Below, in pieces: positions 8,706-17,280 of a stretch of 64,000 bases of DNA; the stretch's first letter is position 1, and every line of letters starts with the position of its first letter. The DNA lies in contig JAAYOB010000022.1 of the NCBI GenBank assembly GCA_012520575.1, positions 1-64,000 of the forward strand. Direction: 5' to 3'. The translations under genes and the position numbers were made by a program. The notes beneath the pieces are model-generated. The model ran no database searches. It was not told the DNA's origin and saw only the letters and a program-made list of their open reading frames with translations. The stretch is from Candidatus Stramentimicrobium fermentans. Its GTDB lineage: Bacteria > Atribacterota > Phoenicimicrobiia > Phoenicimicrobiales > Stramentimicrobiaceae.

Positions 8706-10947
8706 ATTCAATAAAAAAAATGTTAAAATTTTTTCTAAATACTTTTTGCAAAGAATATCTTTCTTTTTTCTTTTAATTATTTTAGTCACATTCCTTTTGG
8801 CTATAAACTCGATTACTAGTAGGATATCTTTAAAAGCAGGTGAAGTCGCTCCTAGGGACATTACTTCAACGGAAACAGTCGAATTCGTAAATAAAGCAGC
8901 TACCGAGAAACTAAAAGAAGAAGCGATCAAGTCTACTCCTGAGGTATATAATCTGAATTTAGTTAGTATTGAAAGTGTAGATGAAGAATTGTACGGGTTT
9001 TTTCGGGAAATCAAAGAACTCAGAAATGAATATAATCTTTTGATAGAGCAGCAGCTTAACGATAATAATGAATCTGAGACAGCAATAACTGAGGAGTTCA
9101 TTAACTATAAGTCGAGACTGCTAACAGATAGATATTCTTTTAATTCAGAAAGTACTATCGCAAACTTATTAAAGTTAGATGAAATTTCATTGGAAGAAGT
9201 CGAACATAATGTCAATCATTCCATAAACAAAGTTATGCAGCAGGGAATTAAAGAAAATGATCTGGAAGAGGCAAAAAAGCAGATTATAAGAGAGATAAGC
9301 GGATTATCCACTAGCCCTTATACTGCAATTTTGTCAGGAGAGATTGGTGAAATATTTTTAAAACCGAGTCTTTTTCTCGATAAAGAAGCAACCCAGTTTA
9401 AAAAAGATGCGGCTGCAGCAGCGGTTAGCGAGGTAAAAGATGTTATCAGGAAAGATCAGATTATTATAAGAAAGGGAGAGGTCGTTACTAATAATCATAT
9501 AGATAGATTGGAGGCATTAGGATTGCAAAATGCTTCCATCAGTTTCAAAAATATATTTGGATTACTGTTGAACAATACAGTATTAATTTTGCTTTTAAAC
9601 CAGTACCTTTATACATACCATAGAGCAACTTATGACGATATACAAAAGTTAATACTGCTAGGGGTAATATATATGGTAGCCATCTTTATAGCCAAAATCG
9701 CCAGTGGAATATCCGGATATTTGATTCCCACAGCTTTTGCCTCTATGCTCATTGCCATAACACTCGATCCCAGGTTAGCTTTATGGATGACTTTTCTAAT
9801 CACTTTTAATATTGGGTTTATTCTTTCTGGTGAAATGAATTACCTGGTTACCTCCTTAGCCGGCGGTTTAGTTTCAGTTTTTTGTATTCGTAAGGCTACG
9901 CAACGTTCCAGTTTGACTCGAGCTGGCCTATTTATTGCCGGAATTAATATTTTTTCCATTACGGCCCTTGGTTTCGTTTATAGAAATTCCATAGATTTCA
10001 TATTGAAAAATGCTACCTGGGGAGTGTTAAATGGGTTTGCCTCCGTCATTTTAACCATTGGAATACTCCCTTTCTTAGAAAGCTTTTTTGATATCACTTC
10101 TTCTTTTAAATTAATGGAATTATCCAACCCCAACCAACCCTTGTTAAAACAATTATTGGTTGAAGCCCCCGGTACCTATCACCATAGTGTGGTTGTTGGT
10201 AATTTGGCAGAGGCTGCTGCTGATGAGATAGAAGCAAATTCTCTTTTAGCACGGGTCGGTGCGTATTACCACGATGTAGGTAAATTAAAAAGACCCTATT
10301 TTTTTTCAGAAAACCAGGAAGCATATAAAAATATCCATGATGAGATGGAACCCAGTTTAAGTGCTTTAGTGATAGCCTCTCATGTGAAAGACGGAGTGGA
10401 TACTGCCAGAAAATACAAGCTGCCTAAAAAAATTGTTGATATTATTAATCAACACCATGGGACAGGGCTTATCAGCTATTTTTATCATCGTGCCTTACAG
10501 ACAACTGAAGAAAAAACTGGAGAGGTAAATGAAGGGATCTATCGTTATTCCGGGCCAAAACCTCAAAGCAAAGAAGCCGGCATAATACTACTTGCCGATA
10601 TGCTGGAAGCAGAAGCCAGAACCTTAACCAATCCAACTGCCAGTAGGATTAAGAGCCTGGCCCAAAACGTTATCAATAGAAATGTAGTTAATGGTCAGCT
10701 CGATGATTGCAATCTTACTTTAAGAGAGCTTAGTAGAATTAATGATGTATTTTCTAGGATATTAACCGGTATGTTTCATAATAGAGTAGAATATCCTGAT
10801 GAGGAATTAATAGAAAAATTAAAGAAAGAACGCTCACAAAGTGAAAGTAATAATAAAAAATCGACAGAACCAAAAAGTAAATATTCTGAGATTGAAAAAC
10901 CTATTACTGAAAGTAATGGAAATAACCAATCAAAAAAAAATAAGTGA
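8692..10947 (+). CDS. pgpH: 7TM-HD c-di-AMP phosphodiesterase
   Basis: Predicted to hydrolyse c-di-AMP to pApA at the membrane, by homology with PgpH of Listeria. Order: a signal anchor (about 20-40), a large extracytoplasmic 7TMR-HDED domain (about 45-285), seven hydrophobic helices (about 290-465), and a cytoplasmic HD domain with HH at 497-498 and the HD pair at 527-528 (YYHDVGK), then QHHGTG and LLADMLEAEAR. The last 35 residues are a low-complexity Ser/Lys/Asn tail. That tail is encoded in the stretch that also encodes the N-terminus of YbeY. It implies that a diadenylate cyclase exists elsewhere. Confidence 0.93.
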   Translation: MKIGKFNKKNVKIFSKYFLQRISFFFLLIILVTFLLAINSITSRISLKAGEVAPRDITSTETVEFVNKAATEKLKEEAIKSTPEVYNLNLVSIESVDEELYGFFREIKELRNEYNLLIEQQLNDNNESETAITEEFINYKSRLLTDRYSFNSESTIANLLKLDEISLEEVEHNVNHSINKVMQQGIKENDLEEAKKQIIREISGLSTSPYTAILSGEIGEIFLKPSLFLDKEATQFKKDAAAAAVSEVKDVIRKDQIIIRKGEVVTNNHIDRLEALGLQNASISFKNIFGLLLNNTVLILLLNQYLYTYHRATYDDIQKLILLGVIYMVAIFIAKIASGISGYLIPTAFASMLIAITLDPRLALWMTFLITFNIGFILSGEMNYLVTSLAGGLVSVFCIRKATQRSSLTRAGLFIAGINIFSITALGFVYRNSIDFILKNATWGVLNGFASVILTIGILPFLESFFDITSSFKLMELSNPNQPLLKQLLVEAPGTYHHSVVVGNLAEAAADEIEANSLLARVGAYYHDVGKLKRPYFFSENQEAYKNIHDEMEPSLSALVIASHVKDGVDTARKYKLPKKIVDIINQHHGTGLISYFYHRALQTTEEKTGEVNEGIYRYSGPKPQSKEAGIILLADMLEAEARTLTNPTASRIKSLAQNVINRNVVNGQLDDCNLTLRELSRINDVFSRILTGMFHNRVEYPDEELIEKLKKERSQSESNNKKSTEPKSKYSEIEKPITESNGNNQSKKNK

Positions 10948-11320
10948 AGTTAGTTTGCTACTTACCGACGACAAAGGGATACATGGGTTAAATAAACTTT
11001 ACCGGAATATTGATTTTCCGACTGATGTTTTGGCATTTAGCCAGGTTGAAGGTTCAAGTGAATTCCCTTTACAGAATAATGAAGTAGAATATTTATTAGG
11101 AGATATTGTGATTTCAGTTGAAACAGCTCAAAGACAGGCGGCTCTACTTAAAAACTCTTTAGAGTATGAGTTGGCCGTCCTAGCTGTCCATGGTTTTTTA
11201 CACTTGATTGGTTTTGACCATGTATCAGAAGAGGGTATTGTTCAGATGAGAAATATGGAAAAGGATATAATTGGTCGGTTTTTCTCGGAGTTAAAAGAAA
11301 AGAATGGAGTTGAAACTTGA
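10841..11320 (+). CDS. ybeY: Endoribonuclease YbeY
   Basis: A zinc-dependent single-strand endoribonuclease in rRNA maturation and ribosome quality control. The zinc motif HGFLHLIGFDH is intact near residue 125, and the protein (159 residues) has normal length. The GTG start at 10841 gives MKVIIKNRQNQKV, a typical N-terminus, and places 107 nt of ybeY inside the 3' end of pgpH in another frame. No other start further downstream would keep the N-terminal strand. The promoter of the next gene overlaps the last codons. Confidence 0.93.
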   Translation: MKVIIKNRQNQKVNILRLKNLLLKVMEITNQKKISEVSLLLTDDKGIHGLNKLYRNIDFPTDVLAFSQVEGSSEFPLQNNEVEYLLGDIVISVETAQRQAALLKNSLEYELAVLAVHGFLHLIGFDHVSEEGIVQMRNMEKDIIGRFFSELKEKNGVET

Positions 11321-11338
11321 AAAGGAATATGGTATAAT
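11310..11338 (+). promoter_or_regulatory. Promoter of the TAXI TRAP transporter operon
   Basis: TTGAAA (11310-11315) and TATAAT (11333-11338) with a 17-bp spacer, the -35 box lying inside the last codons of ybeY. The leader of about 130 nt holds a first Shine-Dalgarno-like GGGAAGGAGGCT at about 11400 with no ATG, GTG or TTG start behind it, before the real site TAAGGAGGAT ahead of 11474. Confidence 0.7.
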
Positions 11339-11473
11339 TTTAGAAAGAAACGATATTCATTAACTTTAATTTCCAAGATCGCTATTTAAGGCCATAAAAG
11401 GGAAGGAGGCTGAATATCAGGAAAATAAGTGTCTGACCTTGTTTCTTATCTTTAATTTATTAAGGAGGATTTT

Positions 11474-12433
11474 ATGAAAAAATTTTTTAGTATCCTATTG
11501 ATAGTTGTTGCAGTAATTGCCGTTTTAGGAACTAACTCTTTAGCCCAACAAAAATTTTTAGCTATTGCTACCGGTGGTACAGGAGGAACCTACTATCCTC
11601 TGGGAGGCGCATTGGCTCAACTAATCTCTGAGAAGGTTCCAGGATTGGTAGCAACCGCTCAAACTTCAGGTGCCTCTGTGGCTAATTGTAATTTAATAGG
11701 CAACCATGAGATTGAGACAGCATTTTCTCAAGCCAATACCACTTATTGGTGTTATGCTGCTACTGGGCTACAGGAAGGCAAGGAGCCTATTACCAACCTC
11801 AGGGGAATTGCCTCTATTTATCCCGAAACAATTCATATTGTAGCAACTAAAGCCTCTGGTGTAAAAACAATTGCTGATTTAAAAGGTAAAAGAGTAGGGG
11901 TCGGGGCTCCTAACAGCGGAACAGAAGCAGATGCCAGAATTATTCTAAATGCTCATGGGCTTACTTATGATGAGATGAGTATTGACTATATTGATTTTAA
12001 TGAAGTAGCCGACCGTCTGATCGATGGACAGATAGATGCCGGGTTTACCACTGCTGGTTATCCCACTTCTAGTATCATTAATATTGCTACTACACGTGAC
12101 CTTGTCTTAGTACCGGTAGATCCTGTTGTAGCCCAAAAATTAGTTGATGATATTCCTTATTATGGTATCACCGAAATTCCTGCCGGTATGTACAGAGGAG
12201 TTGATGAGCCGGTATTATCATTAGCTACTCCAGCACTCTGGGTCTGTGATTCTAAATTGGATCCCACACTGGTCTATAAGATGACTAAGGCTTTATGGGA
12301 AAATAACGATATCCTAGCCGAGGTTCATGCCCAGGGTAAAAATATCAAGCTAGAGACCGCACTCAATGGAATGGCTGTTCCGCTTCACCCGGGAGCAGAG
12401 TTATACTACAAAGAAATTGGGGCAATAGAATAG
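11474..12433 (+). CDS. TAXI-family TRAP transporter substrate-binding protein
   Basis: The extracytoplasmic receptor of a TRAP transporter of the TAXI subclass. The 319 residues open with a signal peptide ending near SLA-QQ (about 25). The mature protein starts FLAIATGGTGGTYYPLGGAL, the characteristic TAXI opening, followed by AQTSGASVANCNLI and GAPNSGTEADARIIL. Many TAXI receptors bind acidic amino acids or dicarboxylates, but the ligand cannot be read here. The strong ribosome site TAAGGAGGAT precedes the ATG. A perfect hairpin follows the gene, ahead of the permease genes. Confidence 0.95.
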   Translation: MKKFFSILLIVVAVIAVLGTNSLAQQKFLAIATGGTGGTYYPLGGALAQLISEKVPGLVATAQTSGASVANCNLIGNHEIETAFSQANTTYWCYAATGLQEGKEPITNLRGIASIYPETIHIVATKASGVKTIADLKGKRVGVGAPNSGTEADARIILNAHGLTYDEMSIDYIDFNEVADRLIDGQIDAGFTTAGYPTSSIINIATTRDLVLVPVDPVVAQKLVDDIPYYGITEIPAGMYRGVDEPVLSLATPALWVCDSKLDPTLVYKMTKALWENNDILAEVHAQGKNIKLETALNGMAVPLHPGAELYYKEIGAIE

Positions 12434-12461
12434 CTTGTAATTAAATAACTAAAGTTAAAAT

Positions 12462-12516
12462 AATCTGGGTATCGTAACCATTCATTACATTGTGACGATA
12501 CCCAGATTTATATTTT
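12462..12516 (+). terminator. Terminator or attenuator within the TRAP operon
   Basis: A perfect 14-bp inverted repeat, AATCTGGGTATCGT (12462-12475) with ACGATACCCAGATT (12495-12508), is followed by the T-rich TATATTTTA. It sits between the receptor gene and the permease genes of one transport system. Expected effect: partial termination or 3'-end protection, giving more receptor than permease mRNA. Confidence 0.75.
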
Positions 12517-12578
12517 AATACGGTATTTATATTCTTCATAAATATATTCTTTTAATTTTTTACAAGAACCAATCTTTT

Positions 12579-13124
12579 ATGAAAAAGAAATTGAATTTAT
12601 TTTTACTTTTTTTTGTGTTAACATTGTTTATGTTTTTAATAGTTTTGAATAATAATTACTTCCATATAATTACCGTAAAAACCGTGCCCGAAGAAACTGT
12701 AGTTTTTGAAAATAGAATTTCCCCTGGTCAAAAGATCGGTTTAGCTTACGTACATTCTGTTGCCCAAACTCCTGTTTGGGAATTTTTGGGAGTAGACAGA
12801 AACGGTAATTTAATTCTGATTGAAACCCATTTTTATGACCATGGAGCCGGATTGCCTTATACTGCTTTCGGAGAGGAACTGTTTGTTAGTGAAGATCACA
12901 TGTTTAAAATAAAAAATATGAACAGGAAAATAGATTTACCATTGTACTATAGGATTTATCAAGATAGGGGAAATATTTTGCAGTTTGAAAATCATGAAAT
13001 CAGATTGTCTGATACAATAGGCGATGCATTATTAGCAATTGATGTTTATCGTTTGAATGTTTTTAAGTATTCCGTTAGATATATAATGAATTTAGGAGGA
13101 ATAGAAATTGATGGACAATATTGA
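12579..13124 (+). CDS. DUF1850 protein of TAXI TRAP system
   Basis: A 181-residue protein matching the DUF1850 family, which is found beside TAXI-type TRAP permeases. It has one N-terminal hydrophobic segment (about 6-24), so it is probably membrane-anchored or secreted, and the family-like LAYVHSVAQTPVWEFL motif near residue 55, with DHGAGLPYTAFGEEL after it. The molecular role is unknown; the small-subunit DctQ function is instead fused into the next gene. It overlaps that gene by 17 nt, showing coupling. The ribosome site is weak. Confidence 0.83.
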   Translation: MKKKLNLFLLFFVLTLFMFLIVLNNNYFHIITVKTVPEETVVFENRISPGQKIGLAYVHSVAQTPVWEFLGVDRNGNLILIETHFYDHGAGLPYTAFGEELFVSEDHMFKIKNMNRKIDLPLYYRIYQDRGNILQFENHEIRLSDTIGDALLAIDVYRLNVFKYSVRYIMNLGGIEIDGQY

Positions 13125-15126
13125 TGGTAAAAATAAATCTGAAGATATTATCTCATTGGATGAAGAAAAAATTGATGTACAAAAGCTTTTAGAACAATAT
13201 GACAGTGAGTCTAATGTCAGAAGACCAACTGGTTATATAGCTGTTATTATCTCTGTTATCGCTATTGCTATGTCTCTTTTTCATTTTTATACTGGAGGAT
13301 TTGGATTATGGTTGGCTTTAAAACAGAGGGCACTACATTTGGCCTTTGCCCTTGCCCTAATTTTTTTAACATATCCCACCACTAAAAAAGGTTTTGGAAG
13401 CGATAAGGCGAAGGTGCCCTTTATTGATATGGTTCTAGCCGTTTTGGGTGCAGTAAGTTGCATATATTTAATAGTATTTTATAAAGAATTAGTCTTTAGA
13501 GCCGGATTGCCGAATAACATTGACCTCATTATGGGAGCAATCACAATATTGTTGGTTTTAGAGGCTACCAGGAGAGCTATCGGACCGGAACTGCCAATAG
13601 TGGTAATTGTATTTTTGCTGTATGCTTATTTGGGGCCCTATATGCCTGGGTATTTTGCTCACAGAGGTTTTTCCTTAAATAGAATCATCGAACACCTCTA
13701 TATGCAGACAGAGGGTATCTTCGGTATTCCCTTAGGAGTTTCTTCTTCTTTCGTTTACCTATTCATTCTCTTTGGAGCGGTCTTAAATAAAACCGGGATG
13801 GGGAAATTTTTTATTGACTTATCCTTGGCTCTGGCCGGACATACAACTGGAGGACCTGCCAAAGTTGCCGTAATTGCCAGTGGCTTAATGGGTTCTATTA
13901 GCGGCAGTTCGGTAGCCAATGTAGTTACTACCGGAAGCTTTACCATTCCATTAATGAAAAGTATTGGTTATAATAAGGATTTTGCCGGAGCAGTAGAAGC
14001 GGCTGCCTCTACCGGGGGTCAGATAATGCCGCCGGTTATGGGAGCAGCGGCTTTCGTAATGTCTGAATTTTTGAACATTCCGTATATTAAAATTGCTATT
14101 GCTGCCGTAATCCCCGCCATTATCTATTATGTTGCCGTTATGATAACCGTTCACCTGGAAGCTTGCAAATATAATTTAACGGGGCTACCAAGGGAGAGAT
14201 TACCGAAAGCAAAATTGGTACTAAAAGAGAAGGGGCATCTGATTATACCCCTTATAGTGCTTATTTATTTGCTGGTTAGAGGCTTCACACCGTTATTTTC
14301 TTCTTTCTGGGCCATAGTTTTAAGCTTAGCTGCAAGCATGGTTAAGAAAGAAACAAGATTAGACTTGAAAGGATTTTTAGGGGCATTTGAAGATGGGGCC
14401 AGAGGTGCTTTAGGGGTAGCCGCAGCTTGTGCCAGTGCCGGCATGGTTGTAGGCGTTGTTACCTTAACCGGATTTGGTTTAAAGATTGCCAGTAGCGTTG
14501 TTGCATTGGGAAGAGGCAATGTAATACTCACACTATTCTTTACTATGATTGCCTCTATCTTATTAGGTATGGGGTTGCCTACCACAGCAAAATATATTGT
14601 GCTATCTATTATGGCGGCACCGGCATTGATAAGATTGGGAGTCCTTCCTTTAGCGGCTCATATGTTTATCCTTTATTTTGGGGTTATTGCTGATTTGACC
14701 CCTCCTGTTGCCGTGGCTGCCTATGCCGGAGCAGGTATAGCAGGGGGCAATACCATGAGGACCGGTTTTCAGGCAGTGCGATTAGCCGTAGCCGGTTTTA
14801 TTATTCCTTTCATATTTGCGATTAATCCGGCTCTGATGGGTTTAGAAGGAACTATTTTTAAGACCATTCAATTGTCTATAACCTCCATCGCCGGTGTGCT
14901 TTCACTGGGAGCGGCCACCACTGGCTATTTATTAGTTAAGACAGAGCTTTATGAAAGAATTCTATTATTCATCAGTGCTATCTTGCTTATCTCACCGGAT
15001 ACCTTGACCGACTCTATAGGAATCTTATTTCTGGCTGTAGTTATTTATATTCAATATAGCAAACAGAAAAAACGTAGCCAGGCTGGTACAGAAATAAAAA
15101 ATGATAAGATAGCTTCTAAAAAATGA
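13108..15126 (+). CDS. TRAP transporter fused permease (4TM/12TM)
   Basis: The membrane permease of the TAXI TRAP transporter, driven by an ion gradient (Na+ or H+, not decidable). The 672 residues have a short acidic cytoplasmic N-terminus, a DctQ-like block of about four helices (about 45-165), and a DctM-like block of about twelve helices. The conserved motifs GLMGSISGSSVANVVTTGSF and ASTGGQIMPPVMGAAAF lie near 250-315, and GMGLPTTAKYIV and GVIADLTPPVAVAAYA near 490-545. It is the last gene of the three-gene transporter unit. The gene overlaps DUF1850 at its start. No terminator is obvious after it. Confidence 0.94.
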   Translation: MMDNIDGKNKSEDIISLDEEKIDVQKLLEQYDSESNVRRPTGYIAVIISVIAIAMSLFHFYTGGFGLWLALKQRALHLAFALALIFLTYPTTKKGFGSDKAKVPFIDMVLAVLGAVSCIYLIVFYKELVFRAGLPNNIDLIMGAITILLVLEATRRAIGPELPIVVIVFLLYAYLGPYMPGYFAHRGFSLNRIIEHLYMQTEGIFGIPLGVSSSFVYLFILFGAVLNKTGMGKFFIDLSLALAGHTTGGPAKVAVIASGLMGSISGSSVANVVTTGSFTIPLMKSIGYNKDFAGAVEAAASTGGQIMPPVMGAAAFVMSEFLNIPYIKIAIAAVIPAIIYYVAVMITVHLEACKYNLTGLPRERLPKAKLVLKEKGHLIIPLIVLIYLLVRGFTPLFSSFWAIVLSLAASMVKKETRLDLKGFLGAFEDGARGALGVAAACASAGMVVGVVTLTGFGLKIASSVVALGRGNVILTLFFTMIASILLGMGLPTTAKYIVLSIMAAPALIRLGVLPLAAHMFILYFGVIADLTPPVAVAAYAGAGIAGGNTMRTGFQAVRLAVAGFIIPFIFAINPALMGLEGTIFKTIQLSITSIAGVLSLGAATTGYLLVKTELYERILLFISAILLISPDTLTDSIGILFLAVVIYIQYSKQKKRSQAGTEIKNDKIASKK

Positions 15127-15503
15127 CATTGCATCTTAAAGTTTCATTATTTAGTTTTAAAAGAATATAACAGTGACCATAAGAAAAGGGGTGATAATTC
15201 AGCAAGATTTAATCGTGTAATAAAAACAACAATTAACATATATTGAGATTAATTATTAAAATATAAATACTTAGACCCATTGAATAAATCTTAAGAAATG
15301 TTTTGTGTAAATATATATAATAACGTGACAATTTTGACGCATCTAACATGATTGTTTAGCAATGAGTTAAATAGACAAAATAAATCGGAACATCATTCAA
15401 TGTATGAAAAGCCCTTGTTTTTTGCCTATAGCATTCTCATAGTATCGCATTTTGTTTAATTAAATTAGTGTTATATTAGATGGATTTTGGTGATGCAATT
15501 TAA
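15127..15503 (+). other. Intergenic spacer, no gene seen
   Basis: AT-rich sequence between the TRAP permease gene and cdd. I found no ORF with a ribosome site, no tRNA fold and no convincing terminator. A TATAAT at 15316-15321 lacks a good -35 box. In related gene orders dgkA would lie near here, but I see no trace of it. Confidence 0.4.
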
Positions 15504-15890
15504 ATGGAAAGCATTTTTCAAGAATTAATCGATAGAGCCCTAAAAGCTCGGGGGAGCGCCTATACTCCTTACTCGAAATTTCCGGTAGGGGCAGCTCTAT
15601 TGACTGAAGATGAAAAAATATACACCGGCTGTAATATTGAAAATACATCGCTTGGACTCAGTATTTGTGCTGAAAGAGTGGCAATCTTTAAAGCGGTTTC
15701 AGATGGATTTAGAAGTTTCAAGGCAATTGCTGTAATATGTGATAATATAGCGCCCTGTGCACCATGCGGCGCATGCCGTCAAGTAATGATGGAATTTTCA
15801 CCAGACATGGAAGTAATAATGGTCAATCTTCAAGATAATATTAAGATTAAAAAAGCAAAAGAACTCCTTCCGGATGTTTTTAAGAGATAA
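15504..15890 (+). CDS. cdd: Cytidine deaminase
   Basis: Deaminates cytidine and deoxycytidine to uridine and deoxyuridine for pyrimidine salvage. The 128 residues show AYTPYSKFPVGAAL, the catalytic CAERVA with the proton-shuttling Glu, and the zinc motif PCGACRQ: all three zinc cysteines of the homotetrameric type are present. The ATG at 15504 has only a weak GGTGAT ribosome site. It is flanked on both sides by gaps of over 300 bp. pdp, another pyrimidine salvage gene, lies 9.4 kb downstream. Confidence 0.95.
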   Translation: MESIFQELIDRALKARGSAYTPYSKFPVGAALLTEDEKIYTGCNIENTSLGLSICAERVAIFKAVSDGFRSFKAIAVICDNIAPCAPCGACRQVMMEFSPDMEVIMVNLQDNIKIKKAKELLPDVFKR

Positions 15891-16230
15891 TATGTGTGGC
15901 CTATCCTTATTTTAAAAAAAGATTCCTCAAACCGGGTATATTTATAGTAGTATAGACATTAAAATACCATCTTGTTTTCTAATTAATTTTCTATTTATTA
16001 ACAACTTAATGGTTATTTATAAAAATTTAGATAAAAACTTTTCCACCTAGCTCCAATCATCTGAAATTCTACTATGGTATTTTTGCTTTATGGTTTTCTA
16101 ACAGACCGCAAGCAGTCAAAAATAAAATAATCTGATATTGAAGTAGGGCTTAAGGCAAACCATACTATGGATATATCTTATTTATGCTATAATCTATTCA
16201 TTGAAAGATAAGGAGTATTGATTAAATTTA
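15891..16230 (+). other. Intergenic spacer at the usual era position
   Basis: 340 bp of AT-rich sequence with no ORF. In the related order cdd-era-recO the GTPase gene era would be here; no P-loop coding or other remnant is visible. The only signal is an extended -10 element TGCTATAAT (16185-16193) just before recO, lacking a clear -35 box. Confidence 0.45.
16185..16193 (+). promoter_or_regulatory. Extended -10 promoter element before recO
   Basis: TGCTATAAT combines a TG dinucleotide with a perfect TATAAT hexamer 37 bp before the recO start. No good -35 box is present, as is usual for extended -10 promoters. Confidence 0.45.
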
Positions 16231-16992
16231 ATGAGTCGGCTATTTCGAACAGAGGGAATAATTCTAAAAAGTATTAAATTGAATGAGGCAGATAAAATTG
16301 TCACTATTTTTACAAAAGATTATGGAAAAATTAAGGGAATAGTTAAAGGAGTACGAAAAACCAGGAGTCAGTTTGGCAGTAGTATGGAGAATTTGACTAT
16401 AATAAAATTGTTAGCTTATAAGGGCAAAAATCTTATTACTATAAGTCAGTCAGAGATTATAAATTCTTTTTTTTCGCAAAGCAAAGACCTCTTTCGTTAC
16501 GGACTTGCAATTCACTGTTCCAAAATAATCGATAAACTATCAGCAGAAGAAGACCCCAACCCGAAATTGTATGAACTTTTTCAAAATCTTTTATTTCTAC
16601 TTAATGATGAACAAAACCCCACCCTTTTAGTGGAATCATTTAAATGGAAATTATTGACTATTTTGGGGTTTCAGCCTGAACTAAAAAAATGCGTTTATTG
16701 TCATAATTTAGCCAAAAAAGATGAATACTATATTTTTGATATACCGAGAGGTGGAGTTAGTTGTTTCAATTGCCTGAATGGAACAGGCAGGTACCAGATA
16801 AAGATAACATATTATCTATTAAGGCTATTACAAAGAATCTTGGTTGTTGATTTAATAGATATTCATAACAAAAGCCTTAGCCCTATTATTTTGTCTGAAC
16901 TGAGTAAAATTGCTGACCTTTTTCTAAACTTCCATTTTGAGATTGAAAACAGAAGTAAATACTTTCTAAAAAGCTGCTACCTTAAAAAATAG
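16231..16992 (+). CDS. recO: DNA repair protein RecO
   Basis: RecO loads RecA onto SSB-coated DNA in the RecFOR pathway. The 253 residues have an N-terminal OB fold (about 1-80; LFRTEGIILKSIKLNEADKI is typical), a helical middle, and a four-cysteine zinc finger with CVYC near residue 151 and CFNC near 178. AAGGAG lies 15 nt before the ATG, a long spacing, but no other start fits. It sits between cdd and glyQS as in many Firmicutes. Confidence 0.92.
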   Translation: MSRLFRTEGIILKSIKLNEADKIVTIFTKDYGKIKGIVKGVRKTRSQFGSSMENLTIIKLLAYKGKNLITISQSEIINSFFSQSKDLFRYGLAIHCSKIIDKLSAEEDPNPKLYELFQNLLFLLNDEQNPTLLVESFKWKLLTILGFQPELKKCVYCHNLAKKDEYYIFDIPRGGVSCFNCLNGTGRYQIKITYYLLRLLQRILVVDLIDIHNKSLSPIILSELSKIADLFLNFHFEIENRSKYFLKSCYLKK

Positions 16993-17049
16993 AGTTTATT
17001 ACAGGTCATATAAAAACTTTATTCTAATAGTATTGTTAACACAGTATTT

Positions 17050-17078
17050 TTGACATCATAATTTGGTTTTGATATATT
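17050..17078 (+). promoter_or_regulatory. Promoter of glyQS
   Basis: A consensus TTGACA (17050-17055) and TATATT (17073-17078) with a 17-bp spacer. Transcription should start near 17085, leaving a structured leader of about 195 nt before glyQ. Confidence 0.75.
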
Positions 17079-17082
17079 TATG

Positions 17083-17230
17083 GCATTAAAACAGAAATTT
17101 GTTTCAATTATTGCCTATTGATGGAAACGGGTAAAAAAATAAATATCGGAAACTTTATTGTTTTAATCCCTCTTTCCAACGAATAAAATACATTTAACAA
17201 TTTTATTTTAATAGAGAGGGATTTTATTTA
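17083..17230 (+). promoter_or_regulatory. glyQS leader with terminator-like hairpin
   Basis: The leader holds two structures. First, an imperfect stem from GGCATTAA to TTATTGCC (about 17082-17116) topped by GAAA/TTTC. Second, a two-part hairpin: AATCCCTCT (17165-17173) with AGAGGGATT (17215-17223), enclosing AATAAAAT/ATTTTATT, followed by TTATTTA. The second looks like a transcription terminator placed 50 nt before the glyQ start. Placement and logic fit a T-box leader for glycine, but the canonical T-box sequence (GGGTGGNACCGCG-like) is not found; only GATGGAAACGGGT at about 17119 is vaguely similar. Regulation by attenuation is my inference. Confidence 0.5.
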
Positions 17231-17280
17231 TAATTCATATTATCATTTAACATAAAATAGTAAGAAAGAAGTTATAATAA

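Noticed and set aside
8670-9101. Minus-strand ORF of 143 codons over the start of pgpH
   Set aside because: Shadow of the extracytoplasmic domain of pgpH; no ribosome site.
14265-14585. Minus-strand ORF of 106 codons within the TRAP permease
   Set aside because: Antisense shadow; the + strand carries clear DctM motifs here.
15127-16230. tRNA or small RNA genes in the spacers around cdd
   Set aside because: No cloverleaf, CCA end or GTTCRA-like T-loop found; only AT-rich sequence.
17110-17140. Canonical T-box sequence in the glyQS leader
   Set aside because: GATGGAAACGGGT is only partly similar and does not pair convincingly with the terminator; I report the leader but not a T-box.
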